From: Symsagittifera roscoffensis
Lineage: Eukaryota; Xenacoelomorpha; Acoela; Convolutidae
Length of the DNA stretch: 64,000 nt
Direction: 5' to 3'
Assembly: GCF_963678635.1 (NCBI RefSeq)
Contig: NC_087069.1
Coordinates: 48,628,276 to 48,692,275 of the forward strand
Part shown: positions 1 through 10,490 of the stretch, piece by piece
Layout: each line of letters starts with the position of its first letter
Numbering within the stretch: position 1 is the first letter of the stretch
Made by a program: the position numbers and the translations under genes
The notes under the pieces: generated by a model
The model's database searches: none
Told to the model about the DNA's origin: nothing
What the model saw: the letters and a program-made list of their open reading frames with translations, nothing else

Positions 1-975
1 ACTTTCCAGACCAAGATGGAGACGGCGCGACTTCAAACAAATTTTTCGGGGCTTTCTCGAGCGAGGTGGAGACGACGCGACTCTAACGACCAAGGTGGAT
101 ACGGCGCGACTCAGGAAACGGCGACTCCAAAGTCAATGGTGCGACCGGCTGGGCCAGCGCGAGCATAAAAGTGCACTCTCAATACTTTCGCGACCGAGGT
201 GGAGACGGCAATAACCATTTCGTTGCAACCGTATTGGAAGCGGCTTAACTTTCGTGTTCAGAGTGGAGACGGTCCGACTTTCCAGACCCATGCGGAGACG
301 GCGCGACTTTTTAGACCAAGGCGAAGACGGCAAGACTTTCCAGACCGGGGCGAAAACGGCGCGACTAAGAAACAACTCTTTGCGACCGTGGTGGATGCGG
401 TGCGATTTTAGCAATCAGAGTGGAAACAGCCCAGACCACAGTGCATACGGCGTGACTTTGCAGAATAATGCGGTGACGGCGCGACTTTCGGGACCGAGGC
501 GGAGATGACACGACCAAGAAAAAATTCCTCTTGACCTAGGCGGAGACGACGCGACTTTCCAGATCAAAGCGGAGACGGCTCGAATTTTGAGACCGAGACG
601 GAAACGGCGCTATTTTCAGATCGAAGCGGAGGTGGCGCGACAAAGATTATATTCCTCGCGACTGAGAAGGGTACGGTGCGACTTTCCAGACCAGAGTAAA
701 GACAGCATGAATTTCCTGGCCAAGACGGAGGCGGCGCGATTTTTCAGACCGAGGTGGAGACGAAGCGACCAAGATAATATTCTTCGCGACTGAGGTGGAT
801 ATGGTGCCACTTTCCAGACCAAGGTGGAGACGGCGCGACTTTTCAGACCAAGGCGGAGAGGGTGCTTCTTTCCAGACCATCGCGGAGACGGCGCGACCAA
901 GAAATCGTTCCTCGCAACCAAGGCGGAGGCGGCGCGACTTTCCAGAGCAAGGCAGAGACGGCGCGACTTTTCAGA
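1..975. repeat. Degenerate tandem array of about 29-bp GC-rich units
   Basis: The stretch is built from imperfect iterations of a unit resembling GGAGACGGCGCGACTTTCC followed by AGACCAAGGC, about 29 bases long, with many diverged or interrupted copies (for example around 540-620, 780-980). Open frames on both strands here simply translate the repeat (on the minus strand as Ser/Arg/Leu-rich blocks) and do not look like a gene. The array runs into the window start, so its true length is unknown. The base composition is clearly more GC-rich than the AT-rich sequence downstream of 1340. Confidence 0.8.
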
Positions 976-1320
976 CCGAAAAAGTCTAGACAAACCAAAA
1001 TTTGGTCGCAAAGTCTGGACATAGATCGCGAAAGTCTTAACATACCAAAATTTGGTCGCGAAAGTCTGGACAAGGGTTGCAAAAGTCTGGACATACCGAA
1101 ATTTGGTCGCGAAAGTCTAGAAATGGTTCGCAAAAGTCTACATACAGGCTCTCGCGACCCATGTCCAGAATGTCGCGACCAAATTTTGGTATGTCCAGAC
1201 TTTCGCGGCCCACGGAGCGACTCATCTCCAGACTTTCCAGACTCAAAATCTCGGCGCGACCAAGCAATTTGGGTCTGAATCCGGATGTGGCGTGACCTTT
1301 AAAGTCTGGACATGAGTCTG
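976..1320. repeat. About 50-bp satellite units that switch to inverted orientation
   Basis: Units contain AAAGTCTGGACATACC, a near-palindromic CCAAAATTTGG core and GGTCGCG. The core recurs at about 1001, 1051 and 1102, giving a period of about 50 bases. From about 1150 to 1310 the same unit appears reverse-complemented (GTCGCGACC, then AAATTTTGG, then TATGTCCAGACTTTCGCG), so the block is one large imperfect palindrome. It adjoins the 29-bp array and shares the GTCCAGAC/GTCTGGAC word with it, which suggests that the two arose from one repeat family. Confidence 0.75.
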
Positions 1321-1389
1321 GGACCTCGAAACGGGTCCTCAGAGGAGGAAAAGTTTAATTTCGGATGATTGTTCAAGTTTTTGTATCTT

Positions 1390-1759
1390 TACAAAACAGT
1401 CCAATACAAAACAGTCCGGAAAAGAATGATAATGAACGAAAAAACAGTCCGATAAAAACAGTCCGAAAAACAGTCCCAAGTAACAATTGTTTTAAAAAGC
1501 CCGGCAGTCCGAGAATTTTCCTTTGTTCTACAAACATAATGAACACAATAGTGACTGCCGCAGTCGCGCCAATGTGTTGCGAGCTTGCCAACAGAGGGTA
1601 GGACTTAATACGAAATTTAGAGCCGGTTATCGCCGCGAACGGCGACCTTAAGCCGGATTAATTTGTATTGGACTGTTTCGCATTGGATTGTTTTTTAATC
1701 TATTATAAGATTTTTTAGATTATTTTGTATTGGACTGATTTATATGGGACTGTTTTGTA
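1390..1759. mobile_element. MITE-like element with iterated ACAGTCC terminal motifs
   Basis: The left end carries TACAAAACAGTCC repeated with spacing (1390-1417, then further ACAGTCC copies to about 1480). The right end (about 1664-1759) carries the reverse complement, GGACTGTTTTGTA, again iterated. Length is about 370 bases with no coding capacity. A clean target duplication is not visible, although both flanks contain TTTGTAT. The terminal architecture, short motifs repeated inside each inverted end, resembles that of the Mutator-like element at 15072-17419, but the motif sequence differs. Superfamily is inferred, not shown. Confidence 0.5.
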
Positions 1760-3389
1760 TATGCACACAAATTTTGAGTATAAGATGTGTTGTAGGTTCG
1801 CTTGAACTTCAAGTTGCGGTCACATCATTGTAAATAAAATGTGATTAATCTATCTAATTGGACCTCCATACACCAAAAATGCTTATCATATATTCTATAC
1901 ATCAAGTGTATGGAAAAATGTTTGTCTTAAATTTTTTTCGTGTGTTTTCGAAAAAAAAAATGGTTGAAAAAAGAGAAAATCTAATTTCTGCGGCAAGTAG
2001 TTTTGAAATTGCTCATTTTTTTCAACCGCAAATCGAATTTTGTACTTCAAAAAAAATTGCATACAAAGACCTGGATACACTCATGTTGGATCATTTCATT
2101 TATGCACTTTTTTCAAAAAGGCTTAAAACTCTTATTTCTTTTGAATGACATCAAAACTTTTTAAAAAAAATCAAATTTTGAATAACCGTCGTTGAAATTT
2201 ATTGGCTTAATTCAAAAACTTGATACTTTCATTATATCATTCGTGAAAGACAGCTCTAAAACAGCCCAGGTCAATTTCAATGCATTGCAAACGCAAGAGC
2301 GTCCAACCTTTGGTGCTTTGGGTAAACCAAGATCTTTGTCTCTCGGGTTTGGTTTTGAACACAACACAAAAAATTTCAGAATATATATTTAGAAAGTTTT
2401 TTGCTTTATGGAAAAGTACTCATCACTTGATTTTCATATATGGAAAATGCTTATCGTAGAGATTTCACACAATTTTCTGTAAGTGGGGAAATGTATGGTA
2501 AGAAATTTTCAAATCTGGAAATTGTATGATAGAAGTTTTGGTCAACGCGGGTCACCATAATTGATTTTTTAGAAGACGAAGTAATCAATGAGTGGTTTCC
2601 ATTTCTCATGAACTTCAAAAACCAAAAAGCCGACGTGCCCATGAAGTCCATGAATTATGGAAACCTTAAAATGTACCATCTCGATGATGTGGTCATGGCC
2701 ACGCCCAATTTTGGGAACAAAAAGGGAAAATAGAAAGGTTGTTCTAAAGGTTTTGTCTTCTTGATTGGTCTAATGGTTTTATAGCTGGAGCAAACGAGAC
2801 TGAAAAATTGAAAATTAAATAATCGGGAGCCGTGAAGCATAACAAGATGAGAGGTAGCTTTATCTTCGATTGCAATGTGCAGGAATATTCAACAACAAAA
2901 CTAATTTCATCACCTATTTTACATTGGTTGGAACTCAAAACAAAACAAGTGTTCACGAATTTTACTTTTTATAGCTGATGTTTCTAAAATCGATCATTAT
3001 CCAGGGCATAAACAAAAGAAACAAAGTGATCACAATACAAGGCCAAACTGTGCACTGGATAGGCGCGCAAGTTTGTGTCTGTTTGTTCCTGGATTCCAGA
3101 GACAAATCTGTAAACCTTAAAATTTTGTCGAAACGACCAAAGAAAAAGAAAGAACAAAATAACAACAAATGGAGCGTCCTTGTTGCTGAACCCGCACAAA
3201 ATGCAAATTTTAGGCTCGTCGTGGAAGACACCGGAAATCAGATGCTTTATACAATGAGACGCTTGCTACATTTTTTTGAAGCAAGATATCGGTTATTTAA
3301 TTTGAGGATTAAGCGCGCATTTGCAAAATTATTTTTCACAATTTTTTGTTTATTTTGTTCATCGTGGTTTTAAGATGTCATATCCGAGC
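1760..3389. other. Unassigned AT-rich sequence with two weak exon-like frames
   Basis: I see no confident gene here. Two plus-strand frames look slightly more protein-like than background: 2533-2733 (open for about 66 codons, ending at TAG, reading ...VTIIDFLEDEVINEWFP...) and 2978-3373 (131 codons, with a Lys-rich middle segment). Neither has a recognisable domain, splice-site support or a conserved second copy in the window. They could be relics of a decayed element. Treat as non-coding unless transcripts say otherwise. Confidence 0.35.
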
Positions 3390-5400
3390 CAATCGAATTG
3401 ACTGATAACGCTTGTATCACGGTCGCATTGTTCGCCAATTTGATTTAAAGTTAATTTTGCTCGAAATGATTTAAAGTTGCTTCGGTTGACCACACTTGAA
3501 AAGTCATCAAATGGGGTTTCTTGTAAACTTATAGCGCATGAACATTCACGCTTGTCCCATGTGAAAACAAAGTTAAGTTCTTCAACATGAGGCGGCAGTT
3601 TTCATCTGGTCCCGATCTTTTCGGTTTCAAGTCGCTGGATGCATTATTCAGATCCAACCTTTAAAAGCAAGCGTTATGTGGCTTTGCATTATCTGTGTTA
3701 TTGATGACTCCTATGATTGTTAGATATGCATACTTTGAAACGTTTCGTTTAATTCTACCCAGCTCACTTGGGCATAGGTCTTGCAGTCGAAATTGGCCTT
3801 ATCTTTGTCGGACGACAGACTTTTGTTTGACGCGTTATTAGGTTTATTTGGCAGACGGTTCTTGCTTTGCCCATCCATTGACCGGATCGTGTTCCGGTCA
3901 GCTGATAGGGGGTTTCGCGGACTGAGCGTGGCTGTGTAACATCTCCATGCTTGTCCTAATTTTTCTCAACAGTCTTCGTGATAGAATAATAGCTGCCTAG
4001 GTCTTTTTGATTGTCTCATTTGATTGATCTTTGAGTTGACTTTCTGCCTGGAGCAGCAGTTTTCTAGATTTCGCAACTTCCTCCGTCCACCACGACTTAG
4101 CGTTTCTCGGGGTTGTGACGGGTTGGGATCTTTTAGCGGCTTCTAGAAAATTTTTCACGAAAGTTTTCTCCGCCGCCGCCCGCGAGGCACCATTTACCTC
4201 TGTTTAATTTAGCATTGTCGATTCTTCGACCATTTTTGAGAACACTGGCCAGTCGGCCATTTTCAAATTTGAAATTTGGTTTAGGCGTGGTTTTGTCTTT
4301 CGTTTAGATTAGAATCGGATGATGGTCGAATTCCATGGAATCCAGGGTGTTCCAGCTTAAGAAGTCAGCCTTTGAGCAGTGTGCAAGGGTAGTATCCGGA
4401 CTGGATCTTTAACATTTCGGTTCATTTCGGTGTGCTTTTTCGGATATTTCTATCCTTTCTTCTGGAAGATTTCTGTCTCAACTCCCCCATGCCAGTTCAT
4501 GTCTGCATTCTTTCTGCTTCTAGTGCTGCCCCATTGGGAATGTCGGGTCCTTTTATTTCTCTGCACTCGATGCCTGGCGTAACTGCTATGACTACGCCTC
4601 TTGCGGTCTCGACTGGCTACTTGGTATGAGTTAGACTGTTCGGTCTTTTCTGAGCAGCAATTAATTTTTCCCTATTGTTTATTTTGACGTTTTCGTTAGT
4701 TTAGTCTCCTTTACTGTGCCAAAATCGACGTTGAGATCTGCTATAACTCTCTTTGTTATTGTTCCGTTTCCTCGTCATCCATCGATATGTATTTGCATTA
4801 TGATTAGAATACCTTTGGCCTCTTTTTTGTCTCTTGGATCTGCCTGCTGTTTTTTTTTCCTGACGTGTTTGGCATCCACAGTGCCAGCGGTATCCATCGT
4901 CTGCCTTAATTTTGGTATTACTCCAGCCAAAACAGTTCCTGTGGACCTTTTTTTTTGCAATCGACATATAAGATTGACCAGTGTAAAGCCGACACTGGGG
5001 AATCGCAGTATCCCAGGACCATCTAGCTAGCTTGATTCTTTGTCTCCTACCATTAGTACCAGGCACTTCAGATAGGCAGCTGTCACTGCAAACCTTATCG
5101 AAAACCAGATATGCACTCTTTTCAATTCCCATGACACCTTTAAATGTGGAATTGGCGGGATTGCGATCTCGAGATAGATCGCCATTCCAACGGTTCTAAT
5201 ATCTCCGTTTTCGGTCAATTCTTTGAAAACTTCCACCTGGTTCGGTCTTAAAAATTACCCTTCACGCTGGTTGCACTTACCATTTTCAGCTCCTGGATTT
5301 GCATAATAACATTTTTTGGAGGTTTTTGCCATTGTCGTACGGTTTAGTGTAGAACTCCAGGACCGTCTTTGTCGACATGCCTAACCCTTAAGAGAACTTT
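3390..5400 (-). pseudogene. Decayed LINE (non-LTR retrotransposon): ORF1 with PHD-like finger, endonuclease, start of RT
   Basis: Read on the minus strand from about 5390 leftward, the sequence shows an ORF1-like start (MSTKTVLEFYTKPY), a Cys/His cluster of PHD type at about 4890-4970 (HRNC, then WHCGC), and an endonuclease region with VDFGTVKETKLTK at about 4720 (the LINE QETKLT block) and DSMEFDHHPILI at about 4320 (the SDHxPI block). The linker KSWWTEEVAKSRKLLLQAES lies at about 4050-4100, and an RT fragment with KRSGPDENCRLMLKNL at about 3580-3630 corresponds to the K-x-PGPD block. Every part is interrupted by stops or frameshifts, and the RT palm is not preserved. The 5' part recurs inverted at 60828-61634. 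Assignment to a particular LINE clade is not possible by eye. Confidence 0.7.
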
Positions 5401-5595
5401 GTTGTTTGTTTTGCAGATGAAACAGTCATTGAGCATCTGAAATCAGGATTCATGAAAATTACATCTTTTCAATTTTTTCCTGGTCGTTTTTTCTGTGAAA
5501 AAAATTCTGAAATTTTCTAATTTTTGGTTTTCCTTGTTGAACAGATCGGTGAACTCTTTGAGTGGGAGTTAACTCAAGGCATGACGTCTGGTTTT

Positions 5596-6770
5596 CTGTT
5601 GTGGTATTCTGGCTCCCCATTTCGCACAGATATAGATAAGATTTCTGTACACAGATCTTTCTGACCAATTACCCCGCCAAACCAAATGGTTTTGATTGCA
5701 CCGCATTGAGATATTTTAAAAAATCAGAAAAAACATTTGTTTTCTTGATGGTAGTACATATGCGAATTGTCTCAATGCTGGGGGCAACGGCAAGAAAAAC
5801 TCTTCGTAGCGGTTAGATTCAAACGCACTCATCGCTATCACCGCTAACAAGATCGATGACTTCTGTGTGAATAAATTTCAAAGCAAGTGATATAGTATTA
5901 ACTTTTGTATATGCTTAAATACAGACTTTTTAATAGCTCAAATACCTGCCAAAAAAACCGCCGCTCGATTACAGAAGAAAACCGCAAAATTGAGGAACAA
6001 AATTTCCCGGGAACTGTTTTAGGGTTCGGTGAAGTTTTTTGATATAAAGATTGCTTTATTTTAAATAAAAAATGCACTCAAACTATTTGCATTTTGAAAC
6101 GAAACAAATCATTCAGGAAATCTCGACTATGATTTACACGGTGTTAGTAAAATCAATTGGTTCGGAAACAACATTAAAAAAACTAAACAATTTGAAAAAT
6201 CTTTTTTTGGAAGAAATTTTTGCAATTACGAGCACAACCCTCAAATTAAAAAACGGAAAATAATTTTTTTCTAAGAAAATGACAACACTTTTTGTGAACA
6301 TTGTTAAAAAAGGAAGCTAAAATTGGTCTCAATAAAATATAATATGTTGAAGTTTTTTGTTTTCTGAAGTTTTTAGATTGAAGGCCTAGATGATGACCGA
6401 ATTCATCCAAATACTTAGAAGAAAAGTTTAAATTAGTTTTGTGAGTACGCGCCTGCTCAAGTTTAGAAATTTTAGTATATTTTCAGTAGTTTGACCTTGC
6501 AGTAAAACAGCCGCTCATTGAGGTAAAAGAATTCAAAGTTACTGGAAAACTTCTGCATTTTGACGGCGAGTTTCCAATAATTGAAGTTTATAAGTTTACA
6601 AGGCCAATCAAGGGAGGTTATCTTGCAAGATTCTTAAGAGGCATTGCATGTTTTTAAAAATGCAAGATCTTGCTATAGATAATTTTTAAAATAAGCGTTT
6701 TTAAGGAAAATAATTAAATATTTGATTTTTTTTGTGAGAAAAAAAAACAGCTTTATAACAGCTTAAAGAA
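5596..6770. other. Segment present only in the left arm
   Basis: The right arm passes directly from the block matching 5596 to the block matching 6770. Either this 1.2 kb was inserted on the left or deleted on the right. It contains one short open frame (6072-6263, 63 codons, rich in Lys, Leu and Ile) with no recognisable domain. It also includes the left end of the TTATCTTGCAAGAT element whose right end is retained in both arms, which favours deletion from the right arm. Confidence 0.5.
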
Positions 6771-7345
6771 CTTATATATTTTGTGTACGAAGGAAGCAAA
6801 ACCACAAACAAGTTTTATCCTTTTTATTGAATAAAGAAATCAATAGAAGATAAAATAGAAAAATTTAACCGCATAATTGTTTATCGTATTCATTTAAACA
6901 CAATATGCAAAATATCTCAAGCTCATTGACTCTATTTATTAGAACTTTGACATAAAAAACGTAAATATAAACTTCAAGCACTAGAGCTGCAAAATTAAAT
7001 GAATGATTTCAATAAAATAAAAAATGCAATAAATTGAAACCTCAACCTGAAACTTCTTTTATTACGAAAACTGAAAAATGAGCATAAGTATGAACTATTT
7101 TAGAATTTGGTCAAACTGAAGTCTTATTCCGAATTTATACTTATAATTCTTTGTGACCATAGACAAAATGGATCTTCATAGTACTTTTCTTATGCTCAAA
7201 ATAAATTTTAAAAAATTGTAGTACATTATCTTACAAGACTCACTCTTATTTGCAAGATCTTGCAAGATAACCTACATCTTGCAAAAGTTCCCAAAATGAC
7301 CCTCAATTGCAGTAATTATGCAATATCTGGCAAGATAACCCTTCT
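6613..7345. mobile_element. Candidate non-autonomous element with TTATCTTGCAAGAT ends
   Basis: The left end reads GGGAGGTTATCTTGCAAGAT. The right end, reverse-complemented, reads GAAGGGTTATCTTGCCAGAT, so the two form imperfect terminal inverted repeats of about 20 bases around 730 bases of AT-rich non-coding DNA. The perfect palindrome TTGCAAGATCTTGCAA sits near the right end (about 7251-7266) and is part of a cluster of the same motif. The right arm keeps only the right-end half (about 60001-60160), with more motif copies. No target duplication is evident. Confidence 0.45.
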
Positions 7346-8043
7346 TGAATGACTATAGTGTATTTACTAGAAACCCAATTTGAACGACATTTGGTTGTTT
7401 CCGCGGTCGTTTTTCAGCACAATACGATTAAACGTCTTCTCAAAATGTTGGTCTTTCATTCCAAACACCCAAGAAACCCGAACTTTGTAACGTGCTGTGA
7501 TTTTATATATTTGGCTCGGAAACAACAACATAAAAAGCTAAATGAAATCTCTTTACATTTTCTTATGAGAAATTTTTTTTGAGTTAAAAATAACAATGTT
7601 TTTGTGATAAAAATAACAAGTTTAAAAACTGACATTCAGTTTTGAAGAAAATTGACCATGAATTAAGTCGTTGCAACCATTAGTCACTATAAGTTACTGT
7701 ACTGTTTTCTTTCTTACCATTCAGCTATAATTACATGGTAAACCGATTACCTGTCTTGATAAATTTGAAGTCTAATCTTGTCGTTAATGCAAAGAATGCT
7801 GCAACGCTATCTGTAGCGTATCCTAAATTTTGGAAGCAAGCACCTCCCAGACTTTTTTTTGCCCCAAAAACTTCTATATTTTTGTGATTTCATATATGGC
7901 CGAGAAATTTAATCGGGTTCCATTTTGGTAACAACAGCAGAGTCACTTTCACATATGTTGCATATCTCGACCCGGGTCGTATCGATTTAGTAGAAAAACA
8001 GCAGAAATTTGCATTGAAAAATTTGTATTGTTTTTACGTTACC

Positions 8044-8812
8044 CGCAGCGAGCGCCCATGGATCAAAGTCAATTATATTGTCATAACATGGTCAGTATCT
8101 ACAGAAGTACAAAACAATCGATTGTAATCCAAAAAAGTGGATTGTAATACTAATGTTCTAATGTAAATTTACTCTATTGATAAAGATTATAATCCATTAA
8201 AAATGGATTATAGTCTTAAAAATTTCAGCGCCTATGTAATCCATTATAATCAATTCTAATCAGTTATAAAACAATTTTTTGAGAGGTCAATCGTGAATTA
8301 AAAATTTTTTTTTCAAAGTTATCTTATTTTCTCTTTAGTGCAGTTGCTACGTATTACGTTTCATAAAATGTTACATTTAACCTTAAAAATTATATATATT
8401 TTTGTCCCGATTTTTTCAATTCATCTCAGTTTACATACTCATATGTTTTACCCTTCACCCCTCCGTTTATCCCCTCTGCAATTTTACCACACGCGCCATT
8501 CTCCACACCTATGGTTGAACATGAGGATTATTTTTTGGTAGACTTTGGGGGAGGGGGTTAATGATTGACAACCCCCTTCCCAGTTTACGCCCATCAGTTT
8601 ACCACCCTCCAGTTTACCCCCTCACTCCAATTTACCCCCCCCCCCCCAGTTTCCCAGTTTACTCCTTTTTAGTTGTGGAAAAACGGATTGCAATGAATTG
8701 TTTTTTTTTCAAAAGTAATCGATCGATCACAATCAATTTTGTGATCTGAATTATTTTTGTCTCAGGAGTCCATTATAAAAGACTATAATCCATGGGCGGT
8801 CGGTGCGCGTAG
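8044..8812. mobile_element. Candidate MITE with GCGCCCATGGAT-type ends and ATAATCCATT repeats
   Basis: The left end has CGAGCGCCCATGGATCAAAG. The right end, reverse-complemented, has CGACCGCCCATGGATTATAG, giving imperfect inverted ends about 770 bases apart. The interior holds many copies of ATTATAATCCATT/AATGGATTATAAT, including a hairpin at 8185-8215, plus a block of CAGTTTACCCC-type pyrimidine repeats and a poly-C run (8560-8660). The same structure recurs inverted at about 57672-58660, with poly-G at about 58110. No open frame of note. Confidence 0.45.
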
Positions 8813-9453
8813 AGACGCAAAGACCTTGGCAGCTGCATGTAGTGGTCTACATTTTAACAAAAACGTCTTTTGTAAAAGTTTAATTTCAAGAAATAACACT
8901 ACATTTAGAGAGACAAAGGTGAAATATCTGAGTGCAACTTCAATAATTGTAAAGCCATTTGGTTTACTTCGCAATTTATAGTTCGTTAAAAAGTATTTTT
9001 AGCTGTTGCCAATTTCGTGATGATCAGCAATTGGAGAACAAATGTCGCTAAGTTTCAAATCAGGTATCTTTCAGATTAACTTTTCGTGATAAAGAAGAAT
9101 TGGATATTGACTGGCAATTGTAAAAAAAGTTTTCTCCAAAGAATATAAGTAAAATTTTTCAAATATTTTGTGGCGCAGTAATTAATGAGAATGTAGAACC
9201 ATTAAGTAGCCGGGCGAACGTTTTTCTGCAACGGTAGAAAAATAACGATCGATATTTAAAAGCCACGGTAAATCAGGTATTGATAATTCAGTCTTTGTTG
9301 AATTTCTTTTTTGTGAGAGGAAATACACAACAACTATAGTCACGGAAAAAAGTTGCAACTTTTAAATTTCAATGAGAAATTGAACTAATTTTTTATCACA
9401 ATTTTGTCGTTTGCTCTGCAACTTTTAAGGATACGGGATTGAAACTTTGATAC

Positions 9454-9693
9454 GTGAGAGATGAAACTACTGGAAAGTTGCTAGCCGGATGCAATTTTGA
9501 GAGAGCATGTATTGAAGGCGTAAAAGAGCCTGTATATCATAATTACTTTCAGTGGTGTTGTTCTTATGGGCTAAACCTCGCAAACACACAAGGAATAAGC
9601 TTTCATGGATTTAAAACGGTTCTGCAAATCTGCTTAACTGGAGTTTATCATTATTCCTCGGGAAAACGACAGTCAGTTCAATCTATGAGTTAA
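9454..9693 (+). other. Small open frame shared by both arms, probably not coding
   Basis: The frame is open for about 80 codons here and for about 86 codons in the inverted copy at 55776-56033, and so looks conserved at first sight. However, most of the base differences between the two copies change the amino acid (Gly/Ser, Trp/Arg, Tyr/Cys, Thr/Ser, Ile/Met) and few are silent, so there is no sign of protein-level constraint. The start is GTG rather than ATG. I regard it as a chance frame inside the duplicated DNA. Confidence 0.4.
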
Positions 9694-10490
9694 TTTGCAC
9701 TGCTGATTGAAATAAACCAGTAAAAGAAATGTTCACACTAATTTTCCAGACGATAACTACTCCAACCATCAAAAGCAATATCATAAGCTTTTGGTCTCTA
9801 ATTTTTGTCCAATTTTCTGTCACAGGCGTCCGAAATCTTACAACGTTTCTATTTACAGCACGGAGTATGAATTATTTGACGCCCACCATTTAACTTTTTC
9901 AACTCATCTGTTTCCCTTTTTTTGGCGGCATAATGTAAAAGTGACGCTCATCAATTTCGTATAGAATCATTTCAGTTCCATAAAAAACAAACTACTTGTG
10001 TCGTTTGCGAGGATGTTTGCGAGGATCATTACCACAAAAACTAAGTATGAGCTAATGACTGTTTTACATTAGATAATATTTTTGATGATATTTTTTTCAA
10101 AGTTGAACCTCGTCAGCCTGTTTTCGGTAGTTTTATCTCTCACATGTTGAAAATTGAACTTAACTTCTCAAAAAGCTGCTGTGAAAACAACAAAAACGTT
10201 AAAGAAACTTTTTTTTGCTCTTCAAAACCATTTTAGATTTTTTTTTGCCATGTCTAAATATAATCTAAACATTTTTTCTCGTGCAGGTGTAAAATTTACG
10301 GAAAAAATAGAGGAAGAAAAAAAAAGTGATTTGGCAAACGTGAAGACGTAAAGTATTAAGTCTGAGCAAGGCCGGTCGGCAACTGAATTATTTTCTCTCT
10401 CTTTTTTCTGTGTTCAATGGTTTTATCCGTTGAATTATTAAAAAGCTTGGTTTTTTTTGTAAAGAGCAAGCGCATGCAGCCGAGAATAAC

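Larger units (their letters stand above)
4575..10490. repeat. Left arm of a long inverted repeat
   Basis: This segment reappears in reverse complement at 55005-61634. Paired blocks are 4575-5596 with 60606-61634, 6770-7690 with 59650-60606, 7690-8960 with 57580-59015, and 8960-10490 with 55005-56553. Hand comparison of one block (around 9454-9610) gives about 95% identity. The left arm alone has 5596-6770 (about 1.2 kb). The right arm alone has about 56553-57541 and 59015-59650. Homology on the inner side stops at about 10490 (after GCCGAGAATAACGT). On the outer side it stops where the right arm is cut by another retroelement, so the original arm may have been longer. Confidence 0.85.

Noticed and set aside
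133-1278. Arg/Ser/Leu-rich ORFs on both strands at the window start
   Set aside because: They are translations of the tandem arrays, in several frames at once, with no constraint.
7349-7582. 77-codon frame repeated in the right arm (59778-59996), and an antisense frame reading VRVPWVFGMKDQ
   Set aside because: Differences between copies are not biased to silent sites, and no domain is recognised on either strand.
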